Source: Cyanobium sp. NIES-981 | GTDB taxonomy: Bacteria; Cyanobacteriota; Cyanobacteriia; PCC-6307; Cyanobiaceae | Direction of reading: 5' to 3' | DNA length: 15,861 nt | NCBI GenBank assembly: GCA_945907085.1 | Contig: CAMDSS010000015.1 | Coordinates: 1 to 15,861 of the forward strand | Part shown: piece after piece, positions 1 through 7,174 of the stretch | How the letters are laid out: every line of letters begins with the position of its first letter | Position numbering within the stretch: the stretch's first letter is position 1 | The notes under the pieces: generated by a model | Databases searched by the model: none | What the model saw: only the letters and a program-made list of their open reading frames with translations | Told to the model about the DNA's origin: nothing | Translations under genes and position numbers: made by a program

Positions 1-750
1 GGTGAGCAGGGAGAAGAGCCCCTGGATCGCCACCACTACGGCGAGGGCTGTTCGCTTCCAGGGCAGGGATCGCCAGGCCAAATAGGCCATCAGGGGGATC
101 CAGCCCACCAGGATCCAGGGCACGGTGCCTGCCATGACCGCCGTGATCAGCGGCGAGAGCAGCAGCACCAGCCAGCTCAAGGGCATGCCCGCCCAAAAGA
201 GCATCACCAGCAGCAGGGCGCCGAATACCAAGGAGGTGCCGAGGTCGGGCTGGATGAACACGAGCACCCAGGGCAGTGCAATCAGGGCTATCGGCCTGAC
301 CAGATCCACGGGCCGCTCAATGGGAAACCGGGAGAGCACGCCTGCCAGCAGCAGGATCGCAGCCAGCTTGGCGAATTCCGAGGGCTGCACATGGAAGCCA
401 GCGATGCTGATCCAGCGCTGGGCTCCGAGGGCTGAGGTGCCGATCAATCGAACGGCCAACAGGCTGACCACCGTGAGTCCGTAGATCGGGCCCAGTAAGG
501 CGTTGAGGCGCTCAAGGGGGATCTTGGCCAGGATCAAGGCCAAGACCATTCCAACGGCGGCCGTGATCCAGTGGTCGTACCAGTCGACATAGGTCGCCTG
601 GCGCTGGGTGCTGGCGATCAGGACTCCGGCCAAACCGGTGATCCCCAAGGGGACCCACCAGAGAATCTTGTCGACTCCATTGAGCCAGCCCCGGCGGGCG
701 CGATCCCCACGGGCAAACATCCCTTTGCGCCGGGTCAACAGGCTCACCAT
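1..750 (-). CDS. rodA: RodA, peptidoglycan glycosyltransferase of the SEDS family (5' part, runs off the left edge)
   Basis: Only the first 250 codons are present; the frame is open to base 1, so the C-terminal part lies outside the window. The translation is strongly hydrophobic with several membrane segments. It carries SEDS (FtsW/RodA/SpoVE) hallmarks: GAQRW near residues 109-113, QPSEFAK near 122-128 and QPDLGTS near 167-173. SEDS proteins polymerise lipid II into glycan strands in the inner membrane; RodA works with a class B penicillin-binding protein in side-wall growth. RodA rather than FtsW is chosen because of general resemblance and because no division genes lie nearby. The ATG at 750 is only 5 bases after the mrp stop, so the two are probably co-transcribed. 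No strong ribosome binding site is visible. Confidence 0.9.
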   Translation of the reverse strand, partial: MVSLLTRRKGMFARGDRARRGWLNGVDKILWWVPLGITGLAGVLIASTQRQATYVDWYDHWITAAVGMVLALILAKIPLERLNALLGPIYGLTVVSLLAVRLIGTSALGAQRWISIAGFHVQPSEFAKLAAILLLAGVLSRFPIERPVDLVRPIALIALPWVLVFIQPDLGTSLVFGALLLVMLFWAGMPLSWLVLLLSPLITAVMAGTVPWILVGWIPLMAYLAWRSLPWKRTALAVVVAIQGLFSLLT

Positions 751-755
751 GGCGT

Positions 756-1874
756 TCAGCCTGGAATCAAAACGTGACTGCGAAGCCTTTCGGCCAGGCC
801 CATAAAAGCCTGAGCTGTCTGGGAGTTGGGAGCGGAGAGCACCACGGGCCTGCCGCTATCACCGCCTTCGCGCACGGGCATTTCCAGGGGCAATTCGGCC
901 AGCAGGGGCACATCCGCTTCGGCCGCCAGGCTGGCACCACCACCGCTACCAAAGATCGGATACCGCTTCTCGGGCGCATCAGGGGGAATGAACGCGCTCA
1001 TGTTCTCCACCACGCCGAGTACGGCAACGCCCATTTGCAAGAACATCGCCAGCCCGCGCCGGGCATCCTGCAGGGAGACCTGCTGGGGGGTGGTCACGAT
1101 GATCACGCCAGCCATGGGTACGGCCTGGGCCAGGCTGAGCTGGGCATCGCCGGTGCCGGGGGGGAGGTCGACCACCACCACATCCCGTTCTCCCCAGGCC
1201 ACCTGGTAGAGAAATTGGCGGATGATCCCGTTCAGCATCGGGCCCCGCCAGATCACCGGCTGGTTTTCGGCGATCAGCAGGCCCATCGACACCATCGCAA
1301 TCCCGCAGGTCTCGATGGGGGTGAGCACTTGGTTTGCCCCTTCCCCTGCCACCTCCGGGGTGCGGTCGGCCACACCCAGCATGGTGGGGGCGTTGGGTCC
1401 GTAGATATCCGCATCGAGCAGGCCCACCCGCAGGCCGCTGGCGGCCAGGGCGCAGGCCAGGTTGACAGCCACGGTGCTTTTGCCCACCCCACCTTTGCCG
1501 CTACTCACGGCAATCACCTGCTTGACCCCGGCAATGGGTTGGCGTTCGGGCACCTGGCCATGGCCACCCGCTCCATGACCACTGGCACCATGACCGGCAG
1601 CGCCGATCGGGGCGGCGCCGGCGGGCTGGCCCACTTCGATCTGGACGTCGTCGATCCCATCGAGGCCAAGCAGCGCCTGCCTGATCTCCTGGGCGATTTG
1701 GGCCTGTTGGCTTTGGGCGAATCCCGGCAGGGCGAGGCGCACCAAGGCCCGCTCCCCTTGGAGACGGGGATCTTGAAGCCAACCCAGCTCCAGCAGGCTG
1801 CGCCCACTGCCTGCGTCCTTGACGACCTCGAGGGCGCCACGGGCCTGCTCAACGGACGGCATGGACACTGGCAT
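756..1874 (-). CDS. mrp: Mrp/ApbC-type P-loop ATPase, Fe-S cluster carrier
   Basis: The protein has 372 residues. Residues 1-85 look like the small MIP18/DUF59-type domain. Residues 91-107 form a Gly/Ala/His linker with three HG units. The deviant P-loop GKGGVGKST lies at 126-134, followed by the DADIYGPN and PPGTGD motifs of the Mrp/NBP35 family. Members bind Fe-S clusters and pass them to apoproteins in the cytosol. The CxxC seen in E. coli Mrp after VENMS is absent here; the segment reads MSAFIPPDAPEKRY, as I recall for cyanobacterial and HCF101-type relatives. The C-terminal DUF971 domain of plant HCF101 is also missing. It is the first gene of a minus-strand pair with rodA and is divergent from hemF. 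The start at 1874 has no clear Shine-Dalgarno sequence; an in-frame ATG follows at codon 5. Confidence 0.93.
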   Translation of the reverse strand: MPVSMPSVEQARGALEVVKDAGSGRSLLELGWLQDPRLQGERALVRLALPGFAQSQQAQIAQEIRQALLGLDGIDDVQIEVGQPAGAAPIGAAGHGASGHGAGGHGQVPERQPIAGVKQVIAVSSGKGGVGKSTVAVNLACALAASGLRVGLLDADIYGPNAPTMLGVADRTPEVAGEGANQVLTPIETCGIAMVSMGLLIAENQPVIWRGPMLNGIIRQFLYQVAWGERDVVVVDLPPGTGDAQLSLAQAVPMAGVIIVTTPQQVSLQDARRGLAMFLQMGVAVLGVVENMSAFIPPDAPEKRYPIFGSGGGASLAAEADVPLLAELPLEMPVREGGDSGRPVVLSAPNSQTAQAFMGLAERLRSHVLIPG

Positions 1875-1984
1875 CTGGGGCCCGTGATCCTAGGAGCCAT
1901 GACAGAGCCTCTCGAAGGCTTGTCTGGGGGCTAGGCGGCCTGAAATGGTGGTTGCATTTGTGGCGTCGTTACGGCGCGTGCTCA

Positions 1985-3073
1985 ATGTTTAAGGCTTTGC
2001 TGGCTCGCGGCAAAAACAAGCTCGCTGGAACCGGCTCTGCCCCGGCCCTGGAAAAGCCCCCCGCCGACTCCCGCGCCCGGGCGAAGGCCCTGTTGATGGG
2101 TTTGCAGGATTCCATCTGTGCGGGCCTAGAAAAGCTCGATGGCGGCGGCAGCTTTGCAGAAGAGAGCTGGGTACGGCCGGAGGGTGGTGGTGGCCGTTCC
2201 CGGGTCATGAAGGGTGGCCGCATCTTTGAGCAGGGCGGCGTGAATTTCTCGGAGGTGGCGGGCGATCAGCTGCCCCCCTCGATCCTGAGTCAGCGGCCTG
2301 AGGCCAAGGGCCATCCCTGGTTTGCTACCGGTACATCGATGGTGTTGCACCCCCGCAACCCCTACGTCCCCACGGTGCACCTCAATTACCGCTATTTCGA
2401 AGCGGGTCCGGTGTGGTGGTTTGGCGGGGGCGCCGATCTCACCCCCTATTACCCCTTCCTCGAAGACGCCAAGCACTTCCACCGCACCCTCAAAGGCGCT
2501 TGCGATTCGGTGAACCCGGCCTATTACCCGGTGTTCAAACCCTGGTGTGACGAGTACTTCTACCTCAAGCACCGCGATGAAACCCGGGGCGTGGGCGGCA
2601 TCTTCTACGACTATCAAGACCCCCGTGGGGTGATTTACAAGGGCCAGGACCCCCAGGGGCCGGCGGCCCAGGTGAGCCAGGCCACAGGAGCCATCAGCCA
2701 GAACTGGGACCAGTTGTTTGCCCTGGCGTCAGCCTGTGGCCAGGCCTTCTTGCCCAGCTACGTGCCGATCGTCGAGAAGCGCAATTCAATCGTCTATGGC
2801 GACCGGGAGCGTCAGTTCCAGTTGTATCGCCGCGGACGTTATGTGGAGTTCAACCTGGTGTTCGATCGCGGCACCATTTTTGGCCTCCAAACCAATGGCC
2901 GCACGGAGTCGATCCTGATGTCGCTCCCGCCCTTGGTGCGTTGGGAGTACGGCTACAAACCCGAGGCTGGTAGCCGGGAGGAGCTGCTCACCAGCCTGTT
3001 TACCCGCCCCCAACATTGGTTCGACGACGCCACCCTTACCGATCGCTGCGCGCCACATCAGGCGGTGGACTGA
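1985..3073 (+). CDS. hemF: Oxygen-dependent coproporphyrinogen III oxidase HemF
   Basis: The enzyme converts coproporphyrinogen III to protoporphyrinogen IX using O2, in the shared heme/chlorophyll/bilin pathway in the cytosol. Family signatures are intact: FATGTSMVLHPRNPYVPTVH, WWFGGGADLTPYY near residues 144-156, YLKHRDETRGVGGIFYD, and GRTESILMSLPP near 305-316. The ATG at 1985 gives 362 residues, close to the usual size. A TTG at 1952 would add 11 residues with no support. The last 15 or so residues after RPQHWF extend past the usual end, and the final 38 bases overlap the convergent amidase gene. It starts about 110 bases from the divergent mrp start. Its product feeds heme, which ho1 at the right edge turns into biliverdin. 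Confidence 0.97.
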   Translation: MFKALLARGKNKLAGTGSAPALEKPPADSRARAKALLMGLQDSICAGLEKLDGGGSFAEESWVRPEGGGGRSRVMKGGRIFEQGGVNFSEVAGDQLPPSILSQRPEAKGHPWFATGTSMVLHPRNPYVPTVHLNYRYFEAGPVWWFGGGADLTPYYPFLEDAKHFHRTLKGACDSVNPAYYPVFKPWCDEYFYLKHRDETRGVGGIFYDYQDPRGVIYKGQDPQGPAAQVSQATGAISQNWDQLFALASACGQAFLPSYVPIVEKRNSIVYGDRERQFQLYRRGRYVEFNLVFDRGTIFGLQTNGRTESILMSLPPLVRWEYGYKPEAGSREELLTSLFTRPQHWFDDATLTDRCAPHQAVD

Positions 3074-3866
3074 TCGGCAGGCTGGTGGCACCCATGCCCG
3101 CCGCCAGGGCATCAACGATGCGGGTGGCAATGGCCTGGAGCGATGCGATGCGGGTTTGGGGATTGCGGAGGGCGTTTTCTAGCGACCCTTCAAGCTTGCC
3201 AATTTCCAAAATGGCGATACCCCGTTTGGGGGCCCCAAGCCCATCGCGGAAGAACTGGGGGTAGGCCCCAAAGGCTTTCGCCAGGCTTTCGTCGATCTGG
3301 TTGAGCGGTTTGTTGATCGGTGGGATCAGGCCGGAGCCCACCCCGTCGCGGCCGTAGGCGTCGTAATGGATCTCCAGGGCATAGCCCCCTTGGTCCACAT
3401 GGGCCTTGCCCACGCTCCAGGTGGTGCGGGGATCGTTGCCATTGGCGATGGAACGCTGAGGTGGGTCGTAGAAGCGGATCTTTAGGCCGCGCTCTTGCCC
3501 GAGCCGCACCACCTCCTGGGCGGTGAGCAGATTCCAGAAGAGTTCATCGGTGATGCCGATCTGCATGGGCCTGGCGCCATACAGCGACGCCGCGGCGCCG
3601 CCCGTGCCGGCTCCGCCAACGCCCTGGGAATCGGAATGGCCAGCCATCACCAAGATTTCGGTGGTTGGCTCCACAGGCCGCACGCCGATCCAGTCCTTGC
3701 TGTAACGGGCCCGGGGGCCGGTGAGGGGATCGCTGCCGGCGGTCCAGGCCTGGGCCCTGGCGCCCGTTGCAGTTCCCAGACCCAGTCCAGCGATCGCCAG
3801 TCCAGCCATGGCAGCGAGAACCAAGCGCGGGGATTGGTTTGGCTTGGTGGAGCTGGTTGGGGCCAT
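3036..3866 (-). CDS. Secreted N-acetylmuramoyl-L-alanine amidase-like zinc hydrolase
   Basis: The 276-residue protein begins with a signal peptide: polar N-terminus, hydrophobic stretch at 15-32 and an ARAQA cleavage-like site near residue 40. It therefore probably acts in the periplasm. The mature part follows the Amidase_3 pattern: AGHSDSQG with His77 as a likely zinc ligand, then a helix leading to RGLKIRFYDPP. Next come EIHYDA (His167, in place of the usual SIHAN) and AILEIGKLEG (Glu221, in place of VELGFLSN). Such enzymes cut the amide bond between muramic acid and the stem peptide. The motifs are divergent from AmiC, so the substrate is inferred. The 3' end overlaps hemF by 38 bases. 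The gene follows the CCB1-like gene after about 60 bases of repetitive DNA, probably in one transcript. Confidence 0.65.
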   Translation of the reverse strand: MAPTSSTKPNQSPRLVLAAMAGLAIAGLGLGTATGARAQAWTAGSDPLTGPRARYSKDWIGVRPVEPTTEILVMAGHSDSQGVGGAGTGGAAASLYGARPMQIGITDELFWNLLTAQEVVRLGQERGLKIRFYDPPQRSIANGNDPRTTWSVGKAHVDQGGYALEIHYDAYGRDGVGSGLIPPINKPLNQIDESLAKAFGAYPQFFRDGLGAPKRGIAILEIGKLEGSLENALRNPQTRIASLQAIATRIVDALAAGMGATSLPISPPPDVARSDR

Positions 3867-3881
3867 CGTTTGCAGCGGATT

Positions 3882-3933
3882 GGCGACTGAGATCTGGGAC
3901 GGAGATCTGGGACTGGGATCGGCGACTTAGATC
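3882..3933. repeat. Short direct repeats at the 3' end of the CCB1-like gene
   Basis: GAGATCTGGGAC occurs at 3889-3900 and again at 3902-3913 (period 13). GGCGACTGAGATC at 3882-3894 recurs as GGCGACTTAGATC at 3921-3933 with one mismatch. The second pair covers the stop codon of the CCB1-like gene (3927-3929). This fills almost the whole gap before the amidase start at 3866. It looks like a local slippage duplication; no function is evident. Confidence 0.75.
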
Positions 3934-4487
3934 GGCGAACTGAGCAGGGCTCCATCGCTGGCCAGTTGTAGCGACTCTGCCAACTCCAATTCCAGGGCAA
4001 TCAATTCATCGCGGTGGGCCCGCACTTTGAGGGCGCTGCCCCCACCCTCTGCGCCACTGATCAAGCGCAACTCAACGGTTTCTGCGCGTTCCGCCCGGCG
4101 CCGGTAGAGCAGGCCAGCAGCTGGTCCGAGTAGGGCCAGCACCAGGGGCCACCAGCCCAGGGAGGGGATGAGTTGGCGAATCACCAGCCCCAGGCATCCA
4201 GCCCCTACGGCGCCAAGGATCGATAGCAGGACAGCCAGGGGAACGCTGGAGCTCACTTGGCCGCGAAAGCGCAGCAGTTGCTGGTTGGCGTCACCACCGC
4301 TGGCGGCCCAGCCCCGGGCGGTGAGCCAGCTGGTGAGGCCGTCGAGCACTTCCACCGCAGGCTTGGGGGAAAACACGTCGACCACGGTGGTGCGGTCTTT
4401 GCTGGCTGCCCGCAGGAAAAACACCAGCCCAATGGCTAGCAGCAGGGTGAGCAGCAGGGTGGAGCCGGAGTTGGCCATGGGGGGCAT
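3927..4487 (-). CDS. CCB1-like cofactor assembly of complex C protein (cytochrome b6 heme attachment)
   Basis: The 186-residue membrane protein matches the size and layout of the CCB1 family (formerly DUF3529). It has an N-terminal membrane segment (residues 9-27) followed directly by AASKDRTTVV, a typical family feature. A soluble stretch with a GLTSWLTARGW helix comes next. Two more hydrophobic segments (about 82-104 and 110-128) end in a basic RRR cluster, followed by a soluble C-terminal domain. In chloroplasts, CCB proteins attach heme c(n) covalently to cytochrome b6 of the b6f complex; in cyanobacteria this role is inferred by homology. The start at 4487 has AGGCAG just upstream; an ATG at 4478 would also fit. 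The gene is divergent from the exonuclease gene, 32 bases away, and the amidase gene lies downstream on the same strand. Confidence 0.72.
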   Translation of the reverse strand: MPPMANSGSTLLLTLLLAIGLVFFLRAASKDRTTVVDVFSPKPAVEVLDGLTSWLTARGWAASGGDANQQLLRFRGQVSSSVPLAVLLSILGAVGAGCLGLVIRQLIPSLGWWPLVLALLGPAAGLLYRRRAERAETVELRLISGAEGGGSALKVRAHRDELIALELELAESLQLASDGALLSSPI

Positions 4488-4519
4488 TCTGCCTGTGGTC
4501 CGGCCGGCCGCTTGTCACG

Positions 4520-5224
4520 ATGGGGGCATTCCTTGGCTCGTTCCCCATGGCTGCCGCCTCGACCCCCAGCAACCTGCCTGCCCCCTCACGCTTTGCCGTG
4601 TTTGACGGCGACCTTGATGCCGAGTGGGCGGCGCTCTTTGCCGGTGCCCGGGCCCTGGCGGTGGATACCGAAGCCATGGGCCTGATCCATGGCCGCGATC
4701 GGCTCTGCCTGGTGCAGATCTGCGACGACCACGACAACGTGTGCTGCATTCGCCTGGCCCGGGGCCAGGACTCAGCCCCCAGGCTCCAGGCCCTGATGGA
4801 AAACCCTGCGATCGAAAAGGTGTTCCATTTCGCCCGCTTCGATGTGGCGGCCTTGGCTGAAAATCTGGGGATTGCGGTGAACCCGATCTTCTGCACCAAG
4901 ATCGGCAGCCGCTTGGGCCGCACCTACAGCCCCCGCCATGGGCTCAAGGATGTGGTGCAGGAGCTGGTGGGGGTGGAGCTCGACAAGCAGGCCCAGAGCT
5001 CCGATTGGGGACGGGTGGAGGATCTCAGTGATGTCCAGTTGGCCTATGCGGCCGGCGATGTGCGCTATCTGCTGCCCGCCCGCGATCGGCTCGAAACCAT
5101 GCTCAAGCGGGAGGAGCGCTGGGAGCTGGCCCAGCGCTGTTTTGCCTGCATTCCCGTCTTTGCCGATCTCGATCGCAACCGGTTCCATCTGCTGTTTGAG
5201 CACTCCACCGGCGGCAACCGCTAG
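4520..5224 (+). CDS. RNase D-like 3'-5' exonuclease (DEDDy family), without HRDC domain
   Basis: The DEDDy catalytic set is complete, numbered from the 4520 start: Asp49 and Glu51 in AVDTEAMG, Asp108 in HFARFDVAAL, and Tyr176 with Asp180 in YAAGDVRYL. Such enzymes trim RNA 3' ends, for example tRNA precursors, with two metal ions. At 234 residues it is the exonuclease domain alone; E. coli RNase D is longer because of C-terminal HRDC domains. The short form is usual in cyanobacteria as far as I recall. An ATG at 4547 (MAAASTPSN) is an equally good start, because the first nine residues look unconserved and neither site has a good Shine-Dalgarno sequence. The gene is convergent with the 96-aa unknown gene. 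Confidence 0.9.
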   Translation: MGAFLGSFPMAAASTPSNLPAPSRFAVFDGDLDAEWAALFAGARALAVDTEAMGLIHGRDRLCLVQICDDHDNVCCIRLARGQDSAPRLQALMENPAIEKVFHFARFDVAALAENLGIAVNPIFCTKIGSRLGRTYSPRHGLKDVVQELVGVELDKQAQSSDWGRVEDLSDVQLAYAAGDVRYLLPARDRLETMLKREERWELAQRCFACIPVFADLDRNRFHLLFEHSTGGNR

Positions 5225-5239
5225 GGGCGCTGCCGCCCC
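5224..5239. other. GC hairpin between convergent genes
   Basis: GGGGCG (5224-5229) and CGCCCC (5234-5239) form a perfect 6-bp stem with a CTGC loop, starting at the last base of the exonuclease stop codon. It lies between convergent gene ends and could slow transcription from both sides. No T-run follows on either strand, so it is not called a terminator. Confidence 0.5.
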
Positions 5240-5252
5240 GGGATCGCTGGAT

Positions 5253-5543
5253 TCAGTCCTCCACCATGAAGTTGTCGTCGTTGCCGACAGCTTCAAGCAG
5301 GGAGGTGAGCAAGTCGTGGTTGTTGTCGCCGCTGCTGATCGCTTCGGCCAGGAGCTGGTCAGCAAGTTGTTGTTTGGCAGCGCTTTCGCGCAATCCCTGC
5401 TGGGCTGCCTTGACCTCTACCTTGCGCCGGGCGGAAGCCAGGCTGATGCCCAATTGGCTGGCCAATTTGCCGCAGGCGGCGTTGTAGGCCCGATCCGGAA
5501 TGCCAGCCATCGCCACCGCAGCCACTGAAGACTTCCGCATCAT
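5253..5543 (-). CDS. Conserved-looking 96-aa protein of unknown function
   Basis: I cannot name a function. The protein is soluble and helical in appearance, with no signal peptide or membrane segment. Residues 27-55 (GKLASQLGISLASARRKVEV onward) read like a helix-turn-helix-sized helical unit with a basic RRK patch. The C-terminus is acidic (NDDNFMVED). I have the impression of similar short proteins in marine picocyanobacteria, but cannot verify it. The start ATG at 5543 overlaps the stop TGA of the upstream lipid-A-related gene (ATGA), so its translation is probably coupled to that gene. A second ATG follows immediately at 5540. The tight coupling is the best clue to its role. Confidence 0.75.
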   Translation of the reverse strand: MMRKSSVAAVAMAGIPDRAYNAACGKLASQLGISLASARRKVEVKAAQQGLRESAAKQQLADQLLAEAISSGDNNHDLLTSLLEAVGNDDNFMVED

Positions 5544-6820
5544 CCCAGGAGGCGCTGGACCACCAAGGCCGCCAGGGCTTCACTGCCGCCTGCCGCGCCC
5601 ATGCGCCGCTGCCCGATGGCACCCTGCTGCTGCCGCAGCAGGGGCTCCGCCAGCAGCAGGGTGAGCCGTTCTGCCAGCTGGGCTCCGCTGTGGCAAGGCA
5701 CGACGGCTCCTCCCAGCAGCCGGCTTTGTCTGCGGGCAAAGCTGGCTTTGAATTGGGGCCCAGGTCCTGGTAAGGACAGGGCGGGAATGCCCAGCCCCAC
5801 GAGTTGTTCGGTGGCGGTGCCGGCGGTGGCCAGGCCCACCTCGGCCCAAGGGGCCCAGCGCTCAAAGCAGCCGCTTCCCAGCAGTACTTGAACGGGGCGT
5901 CCTTCCAATTGCCAGGACGCCACGGCGCCAATGGCGGCGGCTTCAGGTTGCAGGGGCTTTTGGCTGAAGCCAGCTGCCTTGAGCACGGCCCCCCAGATCC
6001 CAGGACAGCTTTGGGATGGGCAGGGAAAGAGCAGGGTGAGGGGCTTTGCCCCCTTTGCTCCCCAGCCAGGGATTGGGCTGCTGCCGCCCAGGGGGGCTAG
6101 CAGGCGAGCCCCATTGCCGAGGGCTTCTGGATGGCGACTGCCCGGCAGGATCAGCAACCGGCGGCTGGCGCCCAGCCAGTCGGGGCAAGGTCCCTGGGGA
6201 AAGCCATCCATCATCGGGTTGCCCGGCGCCAGGGCTGGCACGCGATGGCGCCTGAGGCCCCGGGCGGTCAGGCCGTCCCGCACGGCCACCAGCCGGCAGC
6301 GGCGGCTGGCCATCAGGGCCCATTCCCAGGGATCCCATTCACTGCCTTTGGCCCGGTGATAACCATCGGCGATCGGGGAAGCGCCCCAGCCGCTCGGCCC
6401 CTCTGAGGCCCAGGTGAAATCACTTTTTGGGGTGCCCACAAAGCCGAAGCGGCCGCCGCTGCCCCAGGCCATCAGAAGCGGCAGGAGATCGCCTACGGCC
6501 AGGATCGGATCCCCCCCTTCGCCCCAGCGCCGCACCTGTTGCCATTGGCGCCAACTCAGCAAGGGCATGCCCGCAGCCAGGTCGGCCAGCAGGCCCCGCA
6601 GGCTCTGGTTGCTGAAGCCGCCACTGGGAAGCGATTGTCGCGGGCCGATGCGGCGCAACAGGCCTTGGGCTTCGGCCGCGGCATAGCTGTCGCCCTGGCC
6701 CACCAAGGGCAGCACGGCAATGTCGAGGGATGGCCTGCGTTCTTGCAGGGCCCTAATCACCCGCAGGGCAATGCCGTCTTCCCCGTGGCCGTTGCTTAAA
6801 ACCAGCAGACGGGAGGACAT
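5540..6820 (-). CDS. Lipid-A-disaccharide synthase-related glycosyltransferase-like protein (cyanobacterial family)
   Basis: The 426-residue protein has a two-domain, GT-B-like appearance. The N-terminus MSSRLLVLSNGHGED is followed by alternating glycines and a TPKSDFT segment. The middle contains LLILPGSRHPEA, resembling the LPGSR motif of LpxB. The C-terminal half has GTATEQLVGLGIPALSLPG, like the sugar-nucleotide site of LpxB and MurG. It fits the cyanobacterium-centred family TIGR03492, described as lipid-A-disaccharide-synthase-related; its substrate is unknown. Many cyanobacteria lack classical lipid A, so calling it LpxB would be wrong. The ATG at 6820 is chosen because a longer frame to 6877 would run into tRNA-Cys. 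It is coupled to the 96-aa gene by an ATGA overlap. The segment around 5960-6140 is rich in Gly, Pro and Ser, probably a family-variable loop. Confidence 0.82.
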   Translation of the reverse strand: MSSRLLVLSNGHGEDGIALRVIRALQERRPSLDIAVLPLVGQGDSYAAAEAQGLLRRIGPRQSLPSGGFSNQSLRGLLADLAAGMPLLSWRQWQQVRRWGEGGDPILAVGDLLPLLMAWGSGGRFGFVGTPKSDFTWASEGPSGWGASPIADGYHRAKGSEWDPWEWALMASRRCRLVAVRDGLTARGLRRHRVPALAPGNPMMDGFPQGPCPDWLGASRRLLILPGSRHPEALGNGARLLAPLGGSSPIPGWGAKGAKPLTLLFPCPSQSCPGIWGAVLKAAGFSQKPLQPEAAAIGAVASWQLEGRPVQVLLGSGCFERWAPWAEVGLATAGTATEQLVGLGIPALSLPGPGPQFKASFARRQSRLLGGAVVPCHSGAQLAERLTLLLAEPLLRQQQGAIGQRRMGAAGGSEALAALVVQRLLG

Positions 6821-6863
6821 GCCATGGCTGATACGATCCGCTTCGGGAGTTTGCTCCCCGGCC

Positions 6864-6934
6864 GGCGGCATGGCCAAGTGGTAAGGCAGAGGATTGCAAA
6901 TCCTTTACCCCCAGTTCGAATCTGGGTGCCGCCT
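6864..6934 (+). tRNA. tRNA-Cys (GCA)
   Basis: The 71-base cloverleaf is complete. The acceptor stem GGCGGCA (6864-6870) pairs with TGCCGCC (6927-6933), with discriminator T at 6934. The D arm is GCC/GGC around AAGTGGTAA. The anticodon stem GAGGA/TCCTT closes the loop TTGCAAA, so the anticodon is GCA (Cys). The T arm is CCCAG-TTCGAAT-CTGGG. The 3' CCA is not encoded and must be added by the CCA-adding enzyme. The gene is divergent from the lipid-A-related gene, with 43 bases between them. The tRNA promoter must therefore lie in or beside that gene's first codons. Confidence 0.98.
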
Positions 6935-7017
6935 CTTTTGGCCGTTTCCCCACAGAAGCGGCCCATTTGGCTCCTCTTGTCTAGTTTGAGGCCTCAGCGA
7001 GCTTTTGAATTGTGCCT

Positions 7018-7161
7018 GTGAAACGCTTCGCTGCTTTGGCCATCCTGTTGGCGGCATCCCTGTCGATGGCAGCAGCTGGGCCTGCGGCTGCTTGCGAGAA
7101 GCACTTGCATGGCCATCAGAACAGTTCGGATACGAGCTCTGAGTCTGCTCCGAAGAAGTAA
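7018..7161 (+). CDS. Small secreted peptide with Cys/His motif, 47 aa, unknown function
   Basis: This short frame starts with GTG at 7018 and ends with TAA at 7159-7161. It encodes a clear signal-peptide-like N-terminus: two basic residues (VKR), a hydrophobic run to about residue 20, and Ala/Gly-rich small residues. A short polar tail with ACEKHLHGHQNSSDTSS then ends in lysines. The mature part, perhaps 23 residues, has one Cys and three His, a possible metal-binding patch. I recall similar small precursors in marine Synechococcus but know no function. The Shine-Dalgarno sequence is weak. It lies between tRNA-Cys and a convergent secreted-protein gene that ends 14 bases away. Confidence 0.6.
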   Translation: MKRFAALAILLAASLSMAAAGPAAACEKHLHGHQNSSDTSSESAPKK

Positions 7162-7174
7162 GTCGCCAACACGT

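Noticed and set aside
774..1934. Open frame of 386 codons on the plus strand opposite mrp
   Set aside because: It is rich in Gly/His/Gln and lies wholly antisense to a clear Mrp protein. Such frames are common in GC-rich DNA with strong codon bias.
6821..6877. Longer start for the lipid-A-related protein
   Set aside because: The added residues would overlap tRNA-Cys. MSSRLLVLSNGHGED at 6820 is the natural N-terminus.
6939..6974. GGCCG...CGGCC dyad after tRNA-Cys as a terminator
   Set aside because: The stem is only 5 bp with a 14-base loop and no T-run after it, so it does not qualify.
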